Positions 45,121-55,761 are shown, counted from the first letter of the stretch. The stretch: DNA of 55,850 bases from Enterobacteriaceae bacterium B14 (GCA_000307305.1 DF158886.1:155500-211349); one strand, 5' to 3'. Made by a program: numbers and translations. Notes: generated by a model not told the origin, from the sequence alone.

Positions 45121-46665
45121 ATGTTTTTAAGATTAGATCAAGCGAAGCGAGTGGTTGTTATTGGTGGCGGAACTGCAGGTTGGCTTTCTGCATTGGAGAT
45201 GCGCAGAATGTTTGCTCCAAATGTCGAAATCGTTGTTATTGAATCTGAAGCTATGGGCATTATTGGTGCTGGTGAAGGAAGTATCCCAAATCTTAATAAA
45301 GCGTTAGCTCGTTATGATATCCCTATTGATGAGTTTATGCAGGAAACAGAGGCTACATATAAAGTAGGCCTATCAATGGAAGGGTGGCGCACTGGCGAGA
45401 AAGATGACCACCTCTATCACCTATTTTCAATACAGTCCGGTGGTGTTCATCTGCACGAATGGGTATCGAATGGTTATTATCCATTAATGTCTGTATTAAT
45501 GAATCAGGGTATGCCTATTTATGAATGCACCGATGTTTATAAGCTAATTAAAAACAAAAGCAGCCAAGCCGAAGTAAAACAATTCTTAGCCGATTGTGAG
45601 GCTCGAAATAAGCAGGACCCAATTGCTTATCATTTTAATGCACATAAACTAGCGGCTTATTTTAAGAAAATCGCCATATCTCGCGGAATTATCCATAAAA
45701 ATGCGATTGTTGACGATGTTATTATGGCATCAGAGCAGCAAGTTAAAGCAGTAAAAACAAGAGACGGTGAAGTTATTGAGCTGGATTTTGTCATTGATTC
45801 ATCAGGTTTATCTCGTCTGATTATTGAAAAGAAAATGCACAGCCCATGGAAATCGTTTTCAGACGGTTTACTACTGGATCGTGCGATGCCTTTCCTCATG
45901 CCACAGAAAACAGAACACCCAGAGCTTGTTACTCGCGCTGTTGCGATGAAATCTGGTTGGATGTGGTGCATTCCTGCTGGTGGCCGTATTGGTGCTGGTT
46001 ATGTTTACAGCAGCAAACACATCACGAAAGAAGAGGCATTAAAAGAGTTAGAGGAGTATTGGGGTGAGAAAGTTGAGCCAATCAACCACCTTGAGTTCAC
46101 ACCTGGGCATTATGAAAAGGTTTGGATAGGTAACATGATGGCCGTGGGGCTGTCATCTGGTTTTGTCGAACCACTTGAAGCAACCTCAATAGGGCAAACT
46201 ATCACTCAGCTTGAATACTTCAGTGATACGATGACCGACTGCCAAGGTATTGTTCCATCTCACATCATTGAATATTTCAACTCAGAGATGATGAGATTTT
46301 GGGATGGTATCGCTGACTTCTTAATGATGCACTATGATGTACCTCGTCAGGATACGCCATTCTGGCGTGATGCTCGCTCAGCTAATTTCTCTGATCGTTA
46401 TCAAGGGATTCGTGGTGCGCTAAAACTTCGCTCTTTCCGCAATGACGACTTGGCGCCTTACCGAGCTAACTCTGGTCTAATGTGGTCATTGAGTAGCTGG
46501 AACAGTATCGGTATTGGGCTTGGTGTAATCCCGAGAGAGGCGACATCAGCCGAGTTAGTGCGCTTAAATAAAGAGGGCCAACACAGAGTTGGTGAGTTCC
46601 TCTACAATACTCGTGAACGCTTGGGCCTACCTCATCCGAAAATTGAGCAGAAAAAACCTTCATAA
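45121..46665 (+). CDS. Flavin-dependent tryptophan-type halogenase (orphan)
   Basis: A 514-residue flavoprotein of the tryptophan halogenase superfamily. The FAD Rossmann motif is VVVIGGGTAGWLSALEM (12-28), a GxGExSxP-type motif is GAGEGSIPNL (49-58), the catalytic Lys81 lies in ATYKVGLSMEGWR, the halogenase fingerprint WxWxIP is WMWCIP at 280-285, and FVEPLEATS (348-356) holds the conserved Glu. All parts needed for hypohalous acid chemistry are therefore present. The enzyme needs reduced FAD from a separate reductase; none is adjacent. It has a strong ribosome binding site (AGGAGCAAGGA) and its own terminator, so it is probably one transcript. No biosynthetic genes flank it, so the substrate (free tryptophan, another indole or a larger molecule) is unknown. 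E. coli has no such gene between yheV and slyD. Confidence 0.92.
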   Translation: MFLRLDQAKRVVVIGGGTAGWLSALEMRRMFAPNVEIVVIESEAMGIIGAGEGSIPNLNKALARYDIPIDEFMQETEATYKVGLSMEGWRTGEKDDHLYHLFSIQSGGVHLHEWVSNGYYPLMSVLMNQGMPIYECTDVYKLIKNKSSQAEVKQFLADCEARNKQDPIAYHFNAHKLAAYFKKIAISRGIIHKNAIVDDVIMASEQQVKAVKTRDGEVIELDFVIDSSGLSRLIIEKKMHSPWKSFSDGLLLDRAMPFLMPQKTEHPELVTRAVAMKSGWMWCIPAGGRIGAGYVYSSKHITKEEALKELEEYWGEKVEPINHLEFTPGHYEKVWIGNMMAVGLSSGFVEPLEATSIGQTITQLEYFSDTMTDCQGIVPSHIIEYFNSEMMRFWDGIADFLMMHYDVPRQDTPFWRDARSANFSDRYQGIRGALKLRSFRNDDLAPYRANSGLMWSLSSWNSIGIGLGVIPREATSAELVRLNKEGQHRVGEFLYNTRERLGLPHPKIEQKKPS

Positions 46666-46684
46666 AACCGACTAACTGAATATT

Positions 46685-46725
46685 GGCTACAGAGAGGACA
46701 ACTGCCCCTCTCTGTAGCCTTTTCT
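46685..46725 (+). terminator. Terminator after the halogenase gene
   Basis: GGCTACAGAGAGG and CCTCTCTGTAGCC form a perfect 13-pair stem with a 9-base loop, followed by TTTTCT. It separates the halogenase from the antiporter transcript. Confidence 0.9.
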
Positions 46726-46770
46726 ATTGTTAAATTTATTCCAAATTTGTACTCAAGGACATGGATAGTC

Positions 46771-48075
46771 ATGATTAACGCAACTCAATCTGCTGTGGGG
46801 AGTCAGGCAGAGCATCTGACTCTTTCCCTACTTTATCAGTTGATTATTATTTTTGTCGTATCTCGTATTGTTGTTTGGTTTAGTCAGCGTTATTTAAAAC
46901 AGACGCCTGTTGCGGGAGAGATTCTCGCGGGTCTTGTTTTGGGGCCAAGCCTGCTTGGTGCTTTTTTCCCTGAGTTTATGCACGCGATTTTCGTGCCAGA
47001 AACCACACCAATTTTTATTGGTGTCGCTCAATTAGGGTTAATTCTCTTGATGTTCGAGATTGGGCTTGAGTTCGAGTTTAAATCAAAGCTTCAAGGGTCA
47101 CGTTGGACAATTATCGTTATTAGTATCGTGGGTATTGTCGTTCCCTTCACTATGGGTTTCTTTAGTGCGGCTTGGTTTTGGGAGAAAATGGCAGAACCGC
47201 GACCTTCTCTATTTAGCTTTCAGCTCTTTTTTGCGACGGCAATGTCGATTACCGCCATTCCTATTCTTGGCCGTATATTCATAGAGTTGGGTGTATCAAA
47301 CACGCGAACGGCTGCATTAACAATCGGCGCTGCTGCAATAGATGATGTGGTTGGCTGGGTGTTACTGGGTGTGGTTTCTACATTAGTGGTACATCACTTT
47401 AACCCGATGAAACTAGCCGGCAATATGGCTATTTTACTCGTTTATCTGGTGGTCATTTTTACCGTTGTGCGTCCGATGTTGATTAAATACATTCAACATC
47501 GGATAAGAAAAGACAAAGGACTATCGTTACAGACAATGAGCGTGGTTTTAATTGCGTTGCTTGTGTCTGCTGCATTTACCAGTTGGTTAGGTATTTTTGC
47601 CATTATCGGTGGCTTTATTATTGGTGTTGCATTGCATGAGCAGCGTAACTTTGTCGAGCTTTGGCGTCTGCGCGTTGGTGGTTTAGTTACCACGTTATTA
47701 TTACCGATCTTTTTTGCCTATACCGGGTTACGAACGGATATAGGTACATTGGCGTCATCAGACGCGATTATTCAATGTGTACTGGTCTGTTTGATTGCTT
47801 TTGCCGGCAAATTTGGTGGGGCTTACATTGCTTGTCGGCTTCTAGGTGAGAGCCGTAGGGAATCATTAGCAGTGGGTGTGTGTATGAATACACGTGCGCT
47901 GATGGAGTTGATCGTACTAAATATTGGTTATGATTTGGGTGTGTTACCTAAACAGATGTTCTCGATGCTAGTCATTATGGCTATTGTGAGTACGTTTATG
48001 GCGACACCGCTTATTCGTTGGCTAATGGTAGCCAAAGAAGATGACTCGACGAGTACTGAAAATAGAGCAGCCTAG
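46771..48075 (+). CDS. CPA2-family cation:proton antiporter (no RCK domain)
   Basis: A 434-residue membrane protein with about 12-13 helices and the Na+/H+ exchanger domain: TPVAGEILAGLVLGPSLLG, GLILLMFEIGLEFEF, ATAMSITAIPILGR and IGAAAIDDVVGWVL, with the paired Asp in IDDVVGW typical of electrogenic exchangers. Unlike KefB it lacks the C-terminal nucleotide-binding domain and ends with a short acidic tail. Relatives exchange Na+ or K+ for protons; some members sit in natural-product clusters. The ATG at 46771 follows AAGGA by 11 bases; a TTG start at 46747 is less likely. It lies between the halogenase and slyD and is absent here in E. coli. Confidence 0.88.
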   Translation: MINATQSAVGSQAEHLTLSLLYQLIIIFVVSRIVVWFSQRYLKQTPVAGEILAGLVLGPSLLGAFFPEFMHAIFVPETTPIFIGVAQLGLILLMFEIGLEFEFKSKLQGSRWTIIVISIVGIVVPFTMGFFSAAWFWEKMAEPRPSLFSFQLFFATAMSITAIPILGRIFIELGVSNTRTAALTIGAAAIDDVVGWVLLGVVSTLVVHHFNPMKLAGNMAILLVYLVVIFTVVRPMLIKYIQHRIRKDKGLSLQTMSVVLIALLVSAAFTSWLGIFAIIGGFIIGVALHEQRNFVELWRLRVGGLVTTLLLPIFFAYTGLRTDIGTLASSDAIIQCVLVCLIAFAGKFGGAYIACRLLGESRRESLAVGVCMNTRALMELIVLNIGYDLGVLPKQMFSMLVIMAIVSTFMATPLIRWLMVAKEDDSTSTENRAA

Positions 48076-48334
48076 AAAATTTACGGCAGAGTGTAAGCTG
48101 TGCCGTTTTATCTCTGTTGCTTAACTATCCAAATGATAAGCATCACTTTTAGCGTGAAGAGCGATGGCAAGCAGTTAAGCTTAGTGCCAGTATTTTTAAC
48201 CGCAGTCGCTTTATTGTGAGAGATTCGAGTATCCTGATCGGTACACGGGCGTAGATTTCCGCTACAATTTGCGCCCATAAAGAATTGGGCCACATAAATT
48301 AGTGACCATATAGTGTTCAACGGTAGGAGATATC

Positions 48335-48934
48335 ATGAAAGTAACAAAAGATATGGTAGTCAGTCTGGCTTACCAATTACGGACAGACGATGGCGTGTTG
48401 GTTGATGAGTCTCCGGTGAGTGCACCGCTGAGTTACTTGCATGGTCACAACGGTCTGATTACAGGCTTAGAGAACGCGCTTGAAGGCCGTTCTGTTGGCG
48501 AGAAATTCGATATCAAAATCGAACCTATTGAAGGTTATGGTGATTTTGACGACAACCTAGTACAGCGCGTTCCTAAAGATGTCTTTATGGGCGTTGATGA
48601 ACTGGAAGTCGGTATGCGTTTTCTTGCTGATACCGATCAAGGGCAATTGCCGGTTGAGATCACCGCAGTAGAAGACGACCATGTTGTTGTCGATGGTAAC
48701 CATCTGTTAGCGGGTCAAAACTTGAACTTTAACGTTGAAGTTATTGATATTCGCGAAGCAACAGAAGAAGAGCTGGCTCACGGACATATTCATGGCGAAC
48801 ATGAACATGGTGAAGGCGGTTGCTGTGGTGGTCACGGCGGTTGTGGTAGTCACGATCATCATGACCACGATCACGACCATGGGCACGGTGGTTGTGGTGG
48901 TAAAGGTAATGGCGGCGGTTGCGGCTGCCACTAA
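48335..48934 (+). CDS. slyD: FKBP-type prolyl isomerase / metallochaperone SlyD
   Basis: A 199-residue protein: FKBP domain with an inserted chaperone flap (residues 1-150, VVSLAYQLRTDDG, SPVSAPLSYLHGHNGLITGLE, DVFMGVDELEVGMRF), then a Gly/His/Cys-rich metal-binding tail from about residue 156 with many HDHHDH and CCGGHG units. It delivers nickel to hydrogenase and assists folding. The ATG follows TAGGAG. A terminator follows the stop. Confidence 0.97.
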   Translation: MKVTKDMVVSLAYQLRTDDGVLVDESPVSAPLSYLHGHNGLITGLENALEGRSVGEKFDIKIEPIEGYGDFDDNLVQRVPKDVFMGVDELEVGMRFLADTDQGQLPVEITAVEDDHVVVDGNHLLAGQNLNFNVEVIDIREATEEELAHGHIHGEHEHGEGGCCGGHGGCGSHDHHDHDHDHGHGGCGGKGNGGGCGCH

Positions 48935-48937
48935 AAT

Positions 48938-48997
48938 AAGACTGACTCTGTCAGTCTTGCCAGTTAAACAGGCGGCCTTTGGGTCGCTTGTTTTGTT
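48938..48997 (+). terminator. Double hairpin terminator after slyD
   Basis: The first hairpin, AAGACTGAC-TCT-GTCAGTCTT (48938-48958), is a perfect 9-pair stem. A second, 48966-48993, pairs AAACAGGCGGCC with GGGTCGCTTGTTT (two G-U) around a 4-base loop and leads into TTGTTTCT. The pair could end slyD transcription. Confidence 0.7.
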
Positions 48998-49050
48998 TCT
49001 GTTATTACTTTCTTGCGATGGCTTGTTTTCGTTATTACCTGTTTTCGTTA

Positions 49051-49281
49051 TTAATAGTGTGGTGGTGGGGCTTCATCTGCCTGTGAGGCGATCATTGATG
49101 ATTGTGTGGTGCTGAACTTCTCTGCCAAAAGGCGCAATAATTCACGAAATTTAGCTATTTCTAGCTGGTGTTGAATAACAGTTTGATTGAGCTCTTCAAT
49201 CGTTATCTCTTGAAATGCTTGTTTGCTTTCTAGCATTTCCAATCGCTCTAGTATCAAGCTAATATCTTGATTTTTCATCAT
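49051..49281 (-). CDS. slyX: Small coiled-coil protein SlyX
   Basis: A 76-residue protein matching E. coli SlyX (72): [20 protein letters not shown] as a coiled coil, ending [12 protein letters not shown]. Function unknown. Two adjacent ATGs (49281 and 49278) follow GGGGAT; the longest frame starts ten codons earlier. It is convergent with slyD and divergent from fkpA. Confidence 0.93.
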   Translation of the reverse strand: MMKNQDISLILERLEMLESKQAFQEITIEELNQTVIQHQLEIAKFRELLRLLAEKFSTTQSSMIASQADEAPPPHY

Positions 49282-49563
49282 ATCCCCACATTTCTCTTCG
49301 ATGTTTACCATGAGTATGGTTTATCACGCTTGATGCAGTGTTTACTGTGCTGCTATCAGCACTTTATTGGCTTATTTTACAGTGATTGGGTAAGGGGTAT
49401 ACTTTTATGTTAAAAATGAATAAGCATTACTTGGGCTTGTCGTAAATATTCCGTCAAATTTGGCATTAAATTTTGATATTATTTTGTGCTAGCTTACGTG
49501 ATTATGTTGAGCTTTCTGTTTTTGTGGCGGCGGTTACCACTGATAGTGAGATGATAATTCTGA

Positions 49564-49593
49564 GGAAACTTCTCTGGATAATAGAGGTCATAA
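49564..49593 (+). promoter_or_regulatory. Sigma-E-like promoter upstream of fkpA
   Basis: GGAAACTT (49564-49571), a 16-base spacer and TCATAA (49588-49593) resemble the sigma-E promoter (GGAACTT-N15/16-TCNAA) with one inserted A in the -35. E. coli fkpA belongs to the sigma-E envelope-stress regulon. The start codon is about 100 bases downstream. The rest of the 413-base slyX-fkpA gap (49282-49694) is AT-rich, with no gene. Confidence 0.4.
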
Positions 49594-49694
49594 AAAACTA
49601 CCTATAGTTTGTGGGTTACGCTAGAAACACGTACTTTCTTAATTTGAATTTTGTTATGGGTTTAAGCCTTAAATCCAAGACTGTGGAGAGATGG

Positions 49695-50504
49695 ATGAAA
49701 TCTTTGTTTAAAGTAACGCTTCTGGCTGCATCAATGGTGATGACGTTTGGTGCAACTCAGGCTGTCGCGGCAGAAACCGAAACAGCAGTAAATCCTGCGG
49801 AAGCTGCCAAATCTGCAGTATCCAAGTTCAGTAATGAAGATAAGCGAGTGTCTTACGCTTTAGGCGCATCTTTGGGCCGCTATATGGATAACTCCATAAA
49901 AGAACAAGCTAAATTAGACATCAATCTTGACCGTGCAACGTTATTAGCGGGTGTTCAAGAAGCCTATTCAGGGAAGAGCAAGCTGACCGATAAAGAGATC
50001 GAAGTGACTCTGCAAACTTTCGGCGAAAAAATAAAGCAGAAAGCTCAAGTTCGCATGGAAAAAGAAGCGAAAGACAACGCCACTAAAGGTGCTCTATTTA
50101 GTGAAAAATTCGCTAAAGAAGAGGGTGTGAAGAAAACTGCCTCTGGTTTGCTGATTAAATCAGAAAAAGAAGGGGCAGGCGCCGAGTTAAAAGATACCGA
50201 TATGGTTGTTGTTAACTACAAAGGTACGTTAATTGACGGTACAGAATTTGATAACTCTTATAAGCGCGGTGAGCCACTGACATTCCGCCTAGATGGTGTT
50301 ATCCCTGGCTGGACCGAAGCGCTGAAACTTATGAAGAAAGGCGGAAAAGCCAAACTGGTTATCCCACCAAAACTGGCATATGGTGAATCAGGTGCGCCAG
50401 GAAGCATTCCACCTAACTCAACGTTGGTATTTGATGTTGAGCTATTGGATGTAAATCCGGTTGAGCAGCCTAACGCAGAAGCGCCAGCGGCAGAGAAAAA
50501 GTAA
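49695..50504 (+). CDS. fkpA: Periplasmic FKBP-type prolyl isomerase FkpA
   Basis: A 269-residue exported chaperone-isomerase (E. coli 270). The signal peptide KVTLLAASMVMTFGATQAVA ends about residue 25. The helical dimer domain (YALGASLGRYMDNSI) fills residues 45-145, then the FKBP catalytic domain has VVVNYKGTLIDGTEFDNSY and VIPGWTEALKLMKKGGK. I start at the ATG at 49695 after GGAGAG; the longest frame adds 28 residues. The tail is Ala/Glu/Lys-rich. Confidence 0.96.
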   Translation: MKSLFKVTLLAASMVMTFGATQAVAAETETAVNPAEAAKSAVSKFSNEDKRVSYALGASLGRYMDNSIKEQAKLDINLDRATLLAGVQEAYSGKSKLTDKEIEVTLQTFGEKIKQKAQVRMEKEAKDNATKGALFSEKFAKEEGVKKTASGLLIKSEKEGAGAELKDTDMVVVNYKGTLIDGTEFDNSYKRGEPLTFRLDGVIPGWTEALKLMKKGGKAKLVIPPKLAYGESGAPGSIPPNSTLVFDVELLDVNPVEQPNAEAPAAEKK

Positions 50505-50534
50505 TCCATCATAATGATGTGGTTACTTGAACTA

Positions 50535-50570
50535 AAACCGTGAAGAGCCTTTCTTCACGGTTTAATTTTT
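50535..50570 (+). terminator. Terminator after fkpA
   Basis: AAACCGTGAA and TTCACGGTTT form a 10-pair stem with a 9-base loop, followed by AATTTTT, 30 bases past the stop. Confidence 0.85.
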
Positions 50571-50690
50571 AATGTTGCATTCATGTCTACAGTACAGCGT
50601 TTCGTGCGTATTTAAAGAATAGGGACGTTTCCCCTTGCATTTGCTAGACTGACTTTTATATCGAAAAATAGATAAAGGGTGGTGGCAACA

Positions 50691-51413
50691 ATGTCTAATT
50701 CGCTTTTACAGGGCGAGACTAGCGATCATGACTTATTGGACAAACGTCCATTTAGCCAAACCGATTACGAAATACTGAAGTCCTACGAAGCCGTCGTTGA
50801 TGGTTTAGCAATGTTGATTGGCCCTCATTGCGAAATTGTTCTGCACTCCCTCGAAGACCTAAATTACTCTGCAATCCGTATCGCTAATGGTGAGCATACA
50901 GGGCGCCAAATTGGCTCTCCAGTGACTGATCTTGCATTGCGTATGCTGCATGATATGGCTGGTGAAGACCGTTCTGTTTCAAAAGCCTATTTCACTCGAG
51001 CTAAAAGTGGCACGTTAATGAAATCTGTGACGATTGCTATTCGTAATCGAGATCGGAGAGATATTGGTTTGCTCTGTATTAACATGAATCTAGATGTTCC
51101 ATTCTCACAAATTATGCAGACGTTTATGCCGCCAGAAGAGCAGGATGTTCCCTCATCCGTTAACTTTGCTTCTTCGGTTGATGAGTTGGTCGCTCAAACT
51201 TTAGAGTTCAGTATTGAAGAAGTGAATATTGACCGCACTGTGTCTAATAATGCCAAAAATCGTCAGATTGTCTTAAACCTTTATGAGAAAGGTATTTTTG
51301 ATATTAAAGATGCGATAAACCAGGTTGCTGATAGATTAAATATCTCTAAGCACACGGTATATCTCTATATCCGCCAGTTTAAAAGTGGGGATTTTAGCGG
51401 GGGTGAGAAGTAA
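50691..51413 (+). CDS. yheO: YheO-type PAS/HTH transcriptional regulator
   Basis: A 240-residue protein, the same length as E. coli YheO. An N-terminal PAS_6/YheO domain ([20 protein letters not shown] to about residue 125) is followed by a C-terminal helix-turn-helix ([34 protein letters not shown]). Its regulon is unknown. It is the first gene before tusDCB; its stop codon overlaps the tusD start by one base, so the four genes form one coupled unit. Confidence 0.94.
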   Translation: MSNSLLQGETSDHDLLDKRPFSQTDYEILKSYEAVVDGLAMLIGPHCEIVLHSLEDLNYSAIRIANGEHTGRQIGSPVTDLALRMLHDMAGEDRSVSKAYFTRAKSGTLMKSVTIAIRNRDRRDIGLLCINMNLDVPFSQIMQTFMPPEEQDVPSSVNFASSVDELVAQTLEFSIEEVNIDRTVSNNAKNRQIVLNLYEKGIFDIKDAINQVADRLNISKHTVYLYIRQFKSGDFSGGEK

Positions 51414-51799
51414 TGCTTTTTGCGTTACTCGTGACTGGCCCTGCTTATGGTACTCAACAATCCAGTTGCGCATTGCAGTTTGCTCAGGCACTCGTTGCCG
51501 CAGGGCACCAACTTAGCAGCGTGTTCTTTTACCGAGAGGGTGTGAGCAATGCTAACCAACTGACGACACCGGCTAGCGATGAATGTGATGTCGTTAGAGA
51601 GTGGCAGTTGCTGGCAAGTTTAAGCGGTGCTCAGCTTAATGTGTGTGTCGCTGCGGCGCTGCGGCGGGGGATTGTTGATCAGCAAGAAGCAACACAGCAT
51701 CAGCTATTAGCGGCAAACTTACAGCCGGGATTTAGCCTGAGTGGGCTGGGTGCTTTGGCTGAAGCATCATTAACCTGCGACCGTCTGGTTCAGTTTTGA
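51413..51799 (+). CDS. tusD: Sulfur transferase subunit TusD
   Basis: A 128-residue DsrE-fold protein, equal in length to E. coli TusD. It has [35 protein letters not shown] and [12 protein letters not shown]; the Cys in [10 protein letters not shown] (about residue 78) is the persulfide-carrying catalytic residue. It accepts sulfur from TusA and passes it to TusE for 2-thiouridine at tRNA position 34. Confidence 0.96.
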   Translation: MLFALLVTGPAYGTQQSSCALQFAQALVAAGHQLSSVFFYREGVSNANQLTTPASDECDVVREWQLLASLSGAQLNVCVAAALRRGIVDQQEATQHQLLAANLQPGFSLSGLGALAEASLTCDRLVQF

Positions 51800-51807
51800 G
51801 GCAAAAC

Positions 51808-52167
51808 ATGAAACGAATCGCTTTCATTTTTTCTCATGGGCCGCATGGTAATGCATCAGGGCGTGAAGGGCTGGATGCACTTTTAGCAATGTCGGCTTTT
51901 ACAGAGGATATTGGGGTTTTTTTCCTCAGTGATGGTGTGCTACAGCTTTTACCAGAGCAGCGACCAGAAGAGATTCTGGCTCGAGACTATATCTCTACGT
52001 TTGGCGTGTTGCCTTTGTACGATATCGAACAGATCTATGTTTGTAAAATCGCGCTGGAAGAAAGAGGCTTTCTGTTTGATCACACTTTTGTCCTCGATGT
52101 TACTCCACTAGACGCAGATAACTTGCATCGGCAGTTGGCAAGTTTTGACACGATTTTGACATTTTAG
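51808..52167 (+). CDS. tusC: Sulfur relay protein TusC
   Basis: A 119-residue DsrF-fold protein, the E. coli length, with [40 protein letters not shown] and [18 protein letters not shown]. It is a structural subunit of the TusBCD hexamer. The start ATG at 51808 follows GAGGC; the longest frame begins with TTG 4 codons earlier in tusD. Confidence 0.96.
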   Translation: MKRIAFIFSHGPHGNASGREGLDALLAMSAFTEDIGVFFLSDGVLQLLPEQRPEEILARDYISTFGVLPLYDIEQIYVCKIALEERGFLFDHTFVLDVTPLDADNLHRQLASFDTILTF

Positions 52168-52176
52168 GAACAATGA

Positions 52177-52464
52177 GTGCTACATACGTTAAGTTATTCT
52201 CCTCATCAAACAGATTTTTCTTCAATACTCCGTAACATAGCGTGTACGGATGCTGTGTTACTGATGCAGGATGGGGTTATTGCTGCGTTAGAAAAAGGTT
52301 TATTTTGTAACGCATTGATTAATACGGGGGCAAAATTATTTGTGCTCGTTCCTGATATGATTGCTCGCGGTATAACTGAACATATTTCGAGCGAAATTAC
52401 GCCCATTGACTATACTGAATTCGTCGAACTCACTGTGAAATACTCTCCGCAAATAGCTTGGTAG
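52177..52464 (+). CDS. tusB: Sulfur relay protein TusB
   Basis: A 95-residue DsrH-fold protein, the E. coli length, beginning with MLHTLSYSPHQTDFSSILR from a GTG start 6 bases after AGGAA. It completes the TusBCD complex in 2-thiouridine synthesis. A strong promoter for the str operon starts 23 bases after its stop. Confidence 0.94.
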   Translation: MLHTLSYSPHQTDFSSILRNIACTDAVLLMQDGVIAALEKGLFCNALINTGAKLFVLVPDMIARGITEHISSEITPIDYTEFVELTVKYSPQIAW

Positions 52465-52486
52465 TTCTGCCTCCGCTGTATATTTC

Positions 52487-52515
52487 TTGACACCTTGGCA
52501 GTCCAGCCATAAAAT
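52487..52515 (+). promoter_or_regulatory. str operon promoter (rpsL)
   Basis: A perfect -35 TTGACA (52487-52492), a 17-base spacer and a -10 TAAAAT (52510-52515) lie about 80 bases before the rpsL start. This matches the strong, ppGpp-controlled promoter expected before rpsL-rpsG-fusA-tuf. Confidence 0.85.
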
Positions 52516-52555
52516 TCTGCGTCCCCAGATTTTGTATATGCAAAATGCGGGGTGA

Positions 52556-53538
<983 letters not shown>

Positions 53539-53624
53539 TGTAGATATGCTAACCATGCGGGCGCTACTCAGTAGTCAACTCGCATGGTTTACTACTTTGA
53601 ACGCCCAAGTAACCGAGGAATCAA

Positions 53625-55733
53625 ATGGCTCGTACAACACCCATTGCGCGTTATCGTAATATCGGTATCAGCGCACACATTGACGCCGGTAAAACCACGA
53701 CTACCGAACGTATCCTGTTTTATACCGGTGTAAACCATAAAATTGGTGAAACGCACGAAGGTTCAGCAACAATGGACTGGATGGAGCAGGAGCAGGAACG
53801 TGGTATTACTATCACGTCTGCGGCTACCACAGCGTTTTGGTCCGGTATGGCTAAGCAGTTTGAGCCACATCGCGTCAATATCATCGACACCCCAGGACAC
53901 GTTGACTTCACTATCGAAGTAGAGCGCTCTATGCGCGTACTTGATGGTGCAGTAATGGTTTACTGTGCTGTTGGTGGTGTTCAGCCACAGTCTGAGACCG
54001 TATGGCGTCAGGCTAATAAATACAAAGTTCCACGTATCGCGTTCGTTAACAAAATGGACCGTATGGGTGCGAACTTCTTGCGCGTAGTTGAGCAGCTAAA
54101 GAGCCGTTTAGGCGCTAACGCTGTTCCAATCCAGTTGCCTATCGGTGCTGAAGATAACTTCACCGGTGTTATCGATTTGCTGAAAATGAAAGCAATCAAC
54201 TGGAGTGATGAAGATCAGGGCGTCTCATTTACTTATGAGGACGTAGCTCCAGATATGCTGGAAGAAGCTAAAAAATGGCAGCAGTTTGCTTTTGAAGCAG
54301 CGGCTGAAGCTTCAGAAGATTTGATGGACAAATATTTAGGCGGCGAAGAGCTGACTGAAGAAGAAGTAACAGAAGCTCTGCGTAAGCGTGTACTGAACAG
54401 CGAAATTATTCTGGTTACCTGTGGTTCTGCATTTAAGAACAAAGGTGTTCAGGCGATGCTGGATGCGGTAATTGAATATTTACCAGCACCAACTGACGTT
54501 GAGTCTATCAAAGGCCTTCTGCCTGATGGTAAAGATACGCCAGCAGAACGTCACGCAAGCGATGATGAACCATTCTCTTCATTGGCATTCAAAATTGCTA
54601 CCGACCCATTTGTGGGTAACTTGACGTTCTTCCGTGTATATTCCGGCGTTATTAACTCTGGTGATACCGTACTGAACTCAGTAAAAGACAAGCGTGAGCG
54701 TTTTGGTCGTATCGTACAGATGCACGCTAACAAGCGTGAAGAGATCAAAGAAGTTCGTGCTGGTGACATCGCGGCTGCAATCGGTCTGAAAGATGTAACA
54801 ACAGGTGATACCCTTTGTGATCCGAGTAAGCCAATTATTCTGGAGCGCATGGAATTCCCTGAGCCAGTTATCTCTATCGCGATTGAACCAAAAACCAAAG
54901 CTGACCAAGAAAAAATGGGTCTGGCTCTGGGCCGTTTGGCACAAGAAGATCCGTCATTCCGTGTATCGACTGACGAAGAATCTGGCCAGACAATCATTGC
55001 TGGTATGGGTGAACTTCACCTTGACGTTCTTGTTGACCGTATGCGTCGCGAGTTCAACGTAGAAGCTAACGTAGGTAAACCTCAGGTTGCTTACCGTGAA
55101 ACTATCCGTGATCTCGTTAAAGATGTTGATGGTAAACATGCGAAACAGTCTGGTGGTCGTGGTCAGTATGGCCATGTTGTCATCGATATGGGGCCTTTGG
55201 AAGCAGGTGGTCCAGGTTATACATTTACCAACGACATTAAAGGCGGTGTGATTCCTACTGAATACATCCCTGCTGTTGATAAAGGTATTCAGGAACAGCT
55301 TAAAACAGGTCCTCTGGCAGGTTATCCAGTAGTGGATATCGCAGTACGCCTGCACTACGGTTCTTACCATGACGTTGACTCCTCTGAGTTGGCGTTTAAA
55401 CTGGCCGCATCTATTGCTTTTAAAGAAGCATTTAAGCGTGCGAAACCAGTTCTGCTTGAGCCGATAATGAAGGTTGAAGTTGAAACCCCAGAAGATTACA
55501 TGGGCGACGTGATTGGCGACCTTAACCGTCGTCGCGGTATTATCGATGGTATGGATGATACCTCTACAGGTAAAACTGTTCGCGCTATGGTTCCTCTATC
55601 TGAGATGTTCGGTTATGCTACCGATCTGCGCTCTCAGACTCAGGGCCGTGCTTCGTACTCCATGGAATTCTCGAAGTATGCTGAAGCGCCAAATAACGTC
55701 GCTCAAGCCGTTATCGAAGCCCGTGGTAAATAA
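53625..55733 (+). CDS. fusA: Elongation factor G
   Basis: A 702-residue GTPase (E. coli 704). G1 is [16 protein letters not shown] at residues 17-32, G2 is [12 protein letters not shown]3 is [17 protein letters not shown], and G4 is NKMDRMG. Domain IV and V follow, with [14 protein letters not shown] near the tip and the C-terminus [11 protein letters not shown]. It drives ribosomal translocation and recycling. Confidence 0.99.
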   Translation: MARTTPIARYRNIGISAHIDAGKTTTTERILFYTGVNHKIGETHEGSATMDWMEQEQERGITITSAATTAFWSGMAKQFEPHRVNIIDTPGHVDFTIEVERSMRVLDGAVMVYCAVGGVQPQSETVWRQANKYKVPRIAFVNKMDRMGANFLRVVEQLKSRLGANAVPIQLPIGAEDNFTGVIDLLKMKAINWSDEDQGVSFTYEDVAPDMLEEAKKWQQFAFEAAAEASEDLMDKYLGGEELTEEEVTEALRKRVLNSEIILVTCGSAFKNKGVQAMLDAVIEYLPAPTDVESIKGLLPDGKDTPAERHASDDEPFSSLAFKIATDPFVGNLTFFRVYSGVINSGDTVLNSVKDKRERFGRIVQMHANKREEIKEVRAGDIAAAIGLKDVTTGDTLCDPSKPIILERMEFPEPVISIAIEPKTKADQEKMGLALGRLAQEDPSFRVSTDEESGQTIIAGMGELHLDVLVDRMRREFNVEANVGKPQVAYRETIRDLVKDVDGKHAKQSGGRGQYGHVVIDMGPLEAGGPGYTFTNDIKGGVIPTEYIPAVDKGIQEQLKTGPLAGYPVVDIAVRLHYGSYHDVDSSELAFKLAASIAFKEAFKRAKPVLLEPIMKVEVETPEDYMGDVIGDLNRRRGIIDGMDDTSTGKTVRAMVPLSEMFGYATDLRSQTQGRASYSMEFSKYAEAPNNVAQAVIEARGK

Positions 55734-55761
55734 CTTTCGGGTTTAAACATAATGATCCAGT

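Noticed and set aside
42898-48075. KefB and the second antiporter as a recent duplication
   Set aside because: The second protein lacks the RCK domain and shares only general CPA2 motifs, so they are distant relatives.
48780-48930. Repeated GGTTGTGGTGG / CACGATCA words suggesting a small repeat array or CRISPR
   Set aside because: They encode the metal-binding tail of SlyD in frame and have no regular spacer structure.
48707-48931. 74-residue Thr/Val/Ala-rich reading frame opposite the slyD tail
   Set aside because: It is the complement of the Gly/His/Cys repeat of SlyD and is low complexity; repetitive codons keep the other strand open.
54551-54997. 148-residue minus-strand frame inside fusA
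   Set aside because: Antisense shadow of EF-G domains II-III, with no ribosome binding site or family motif.
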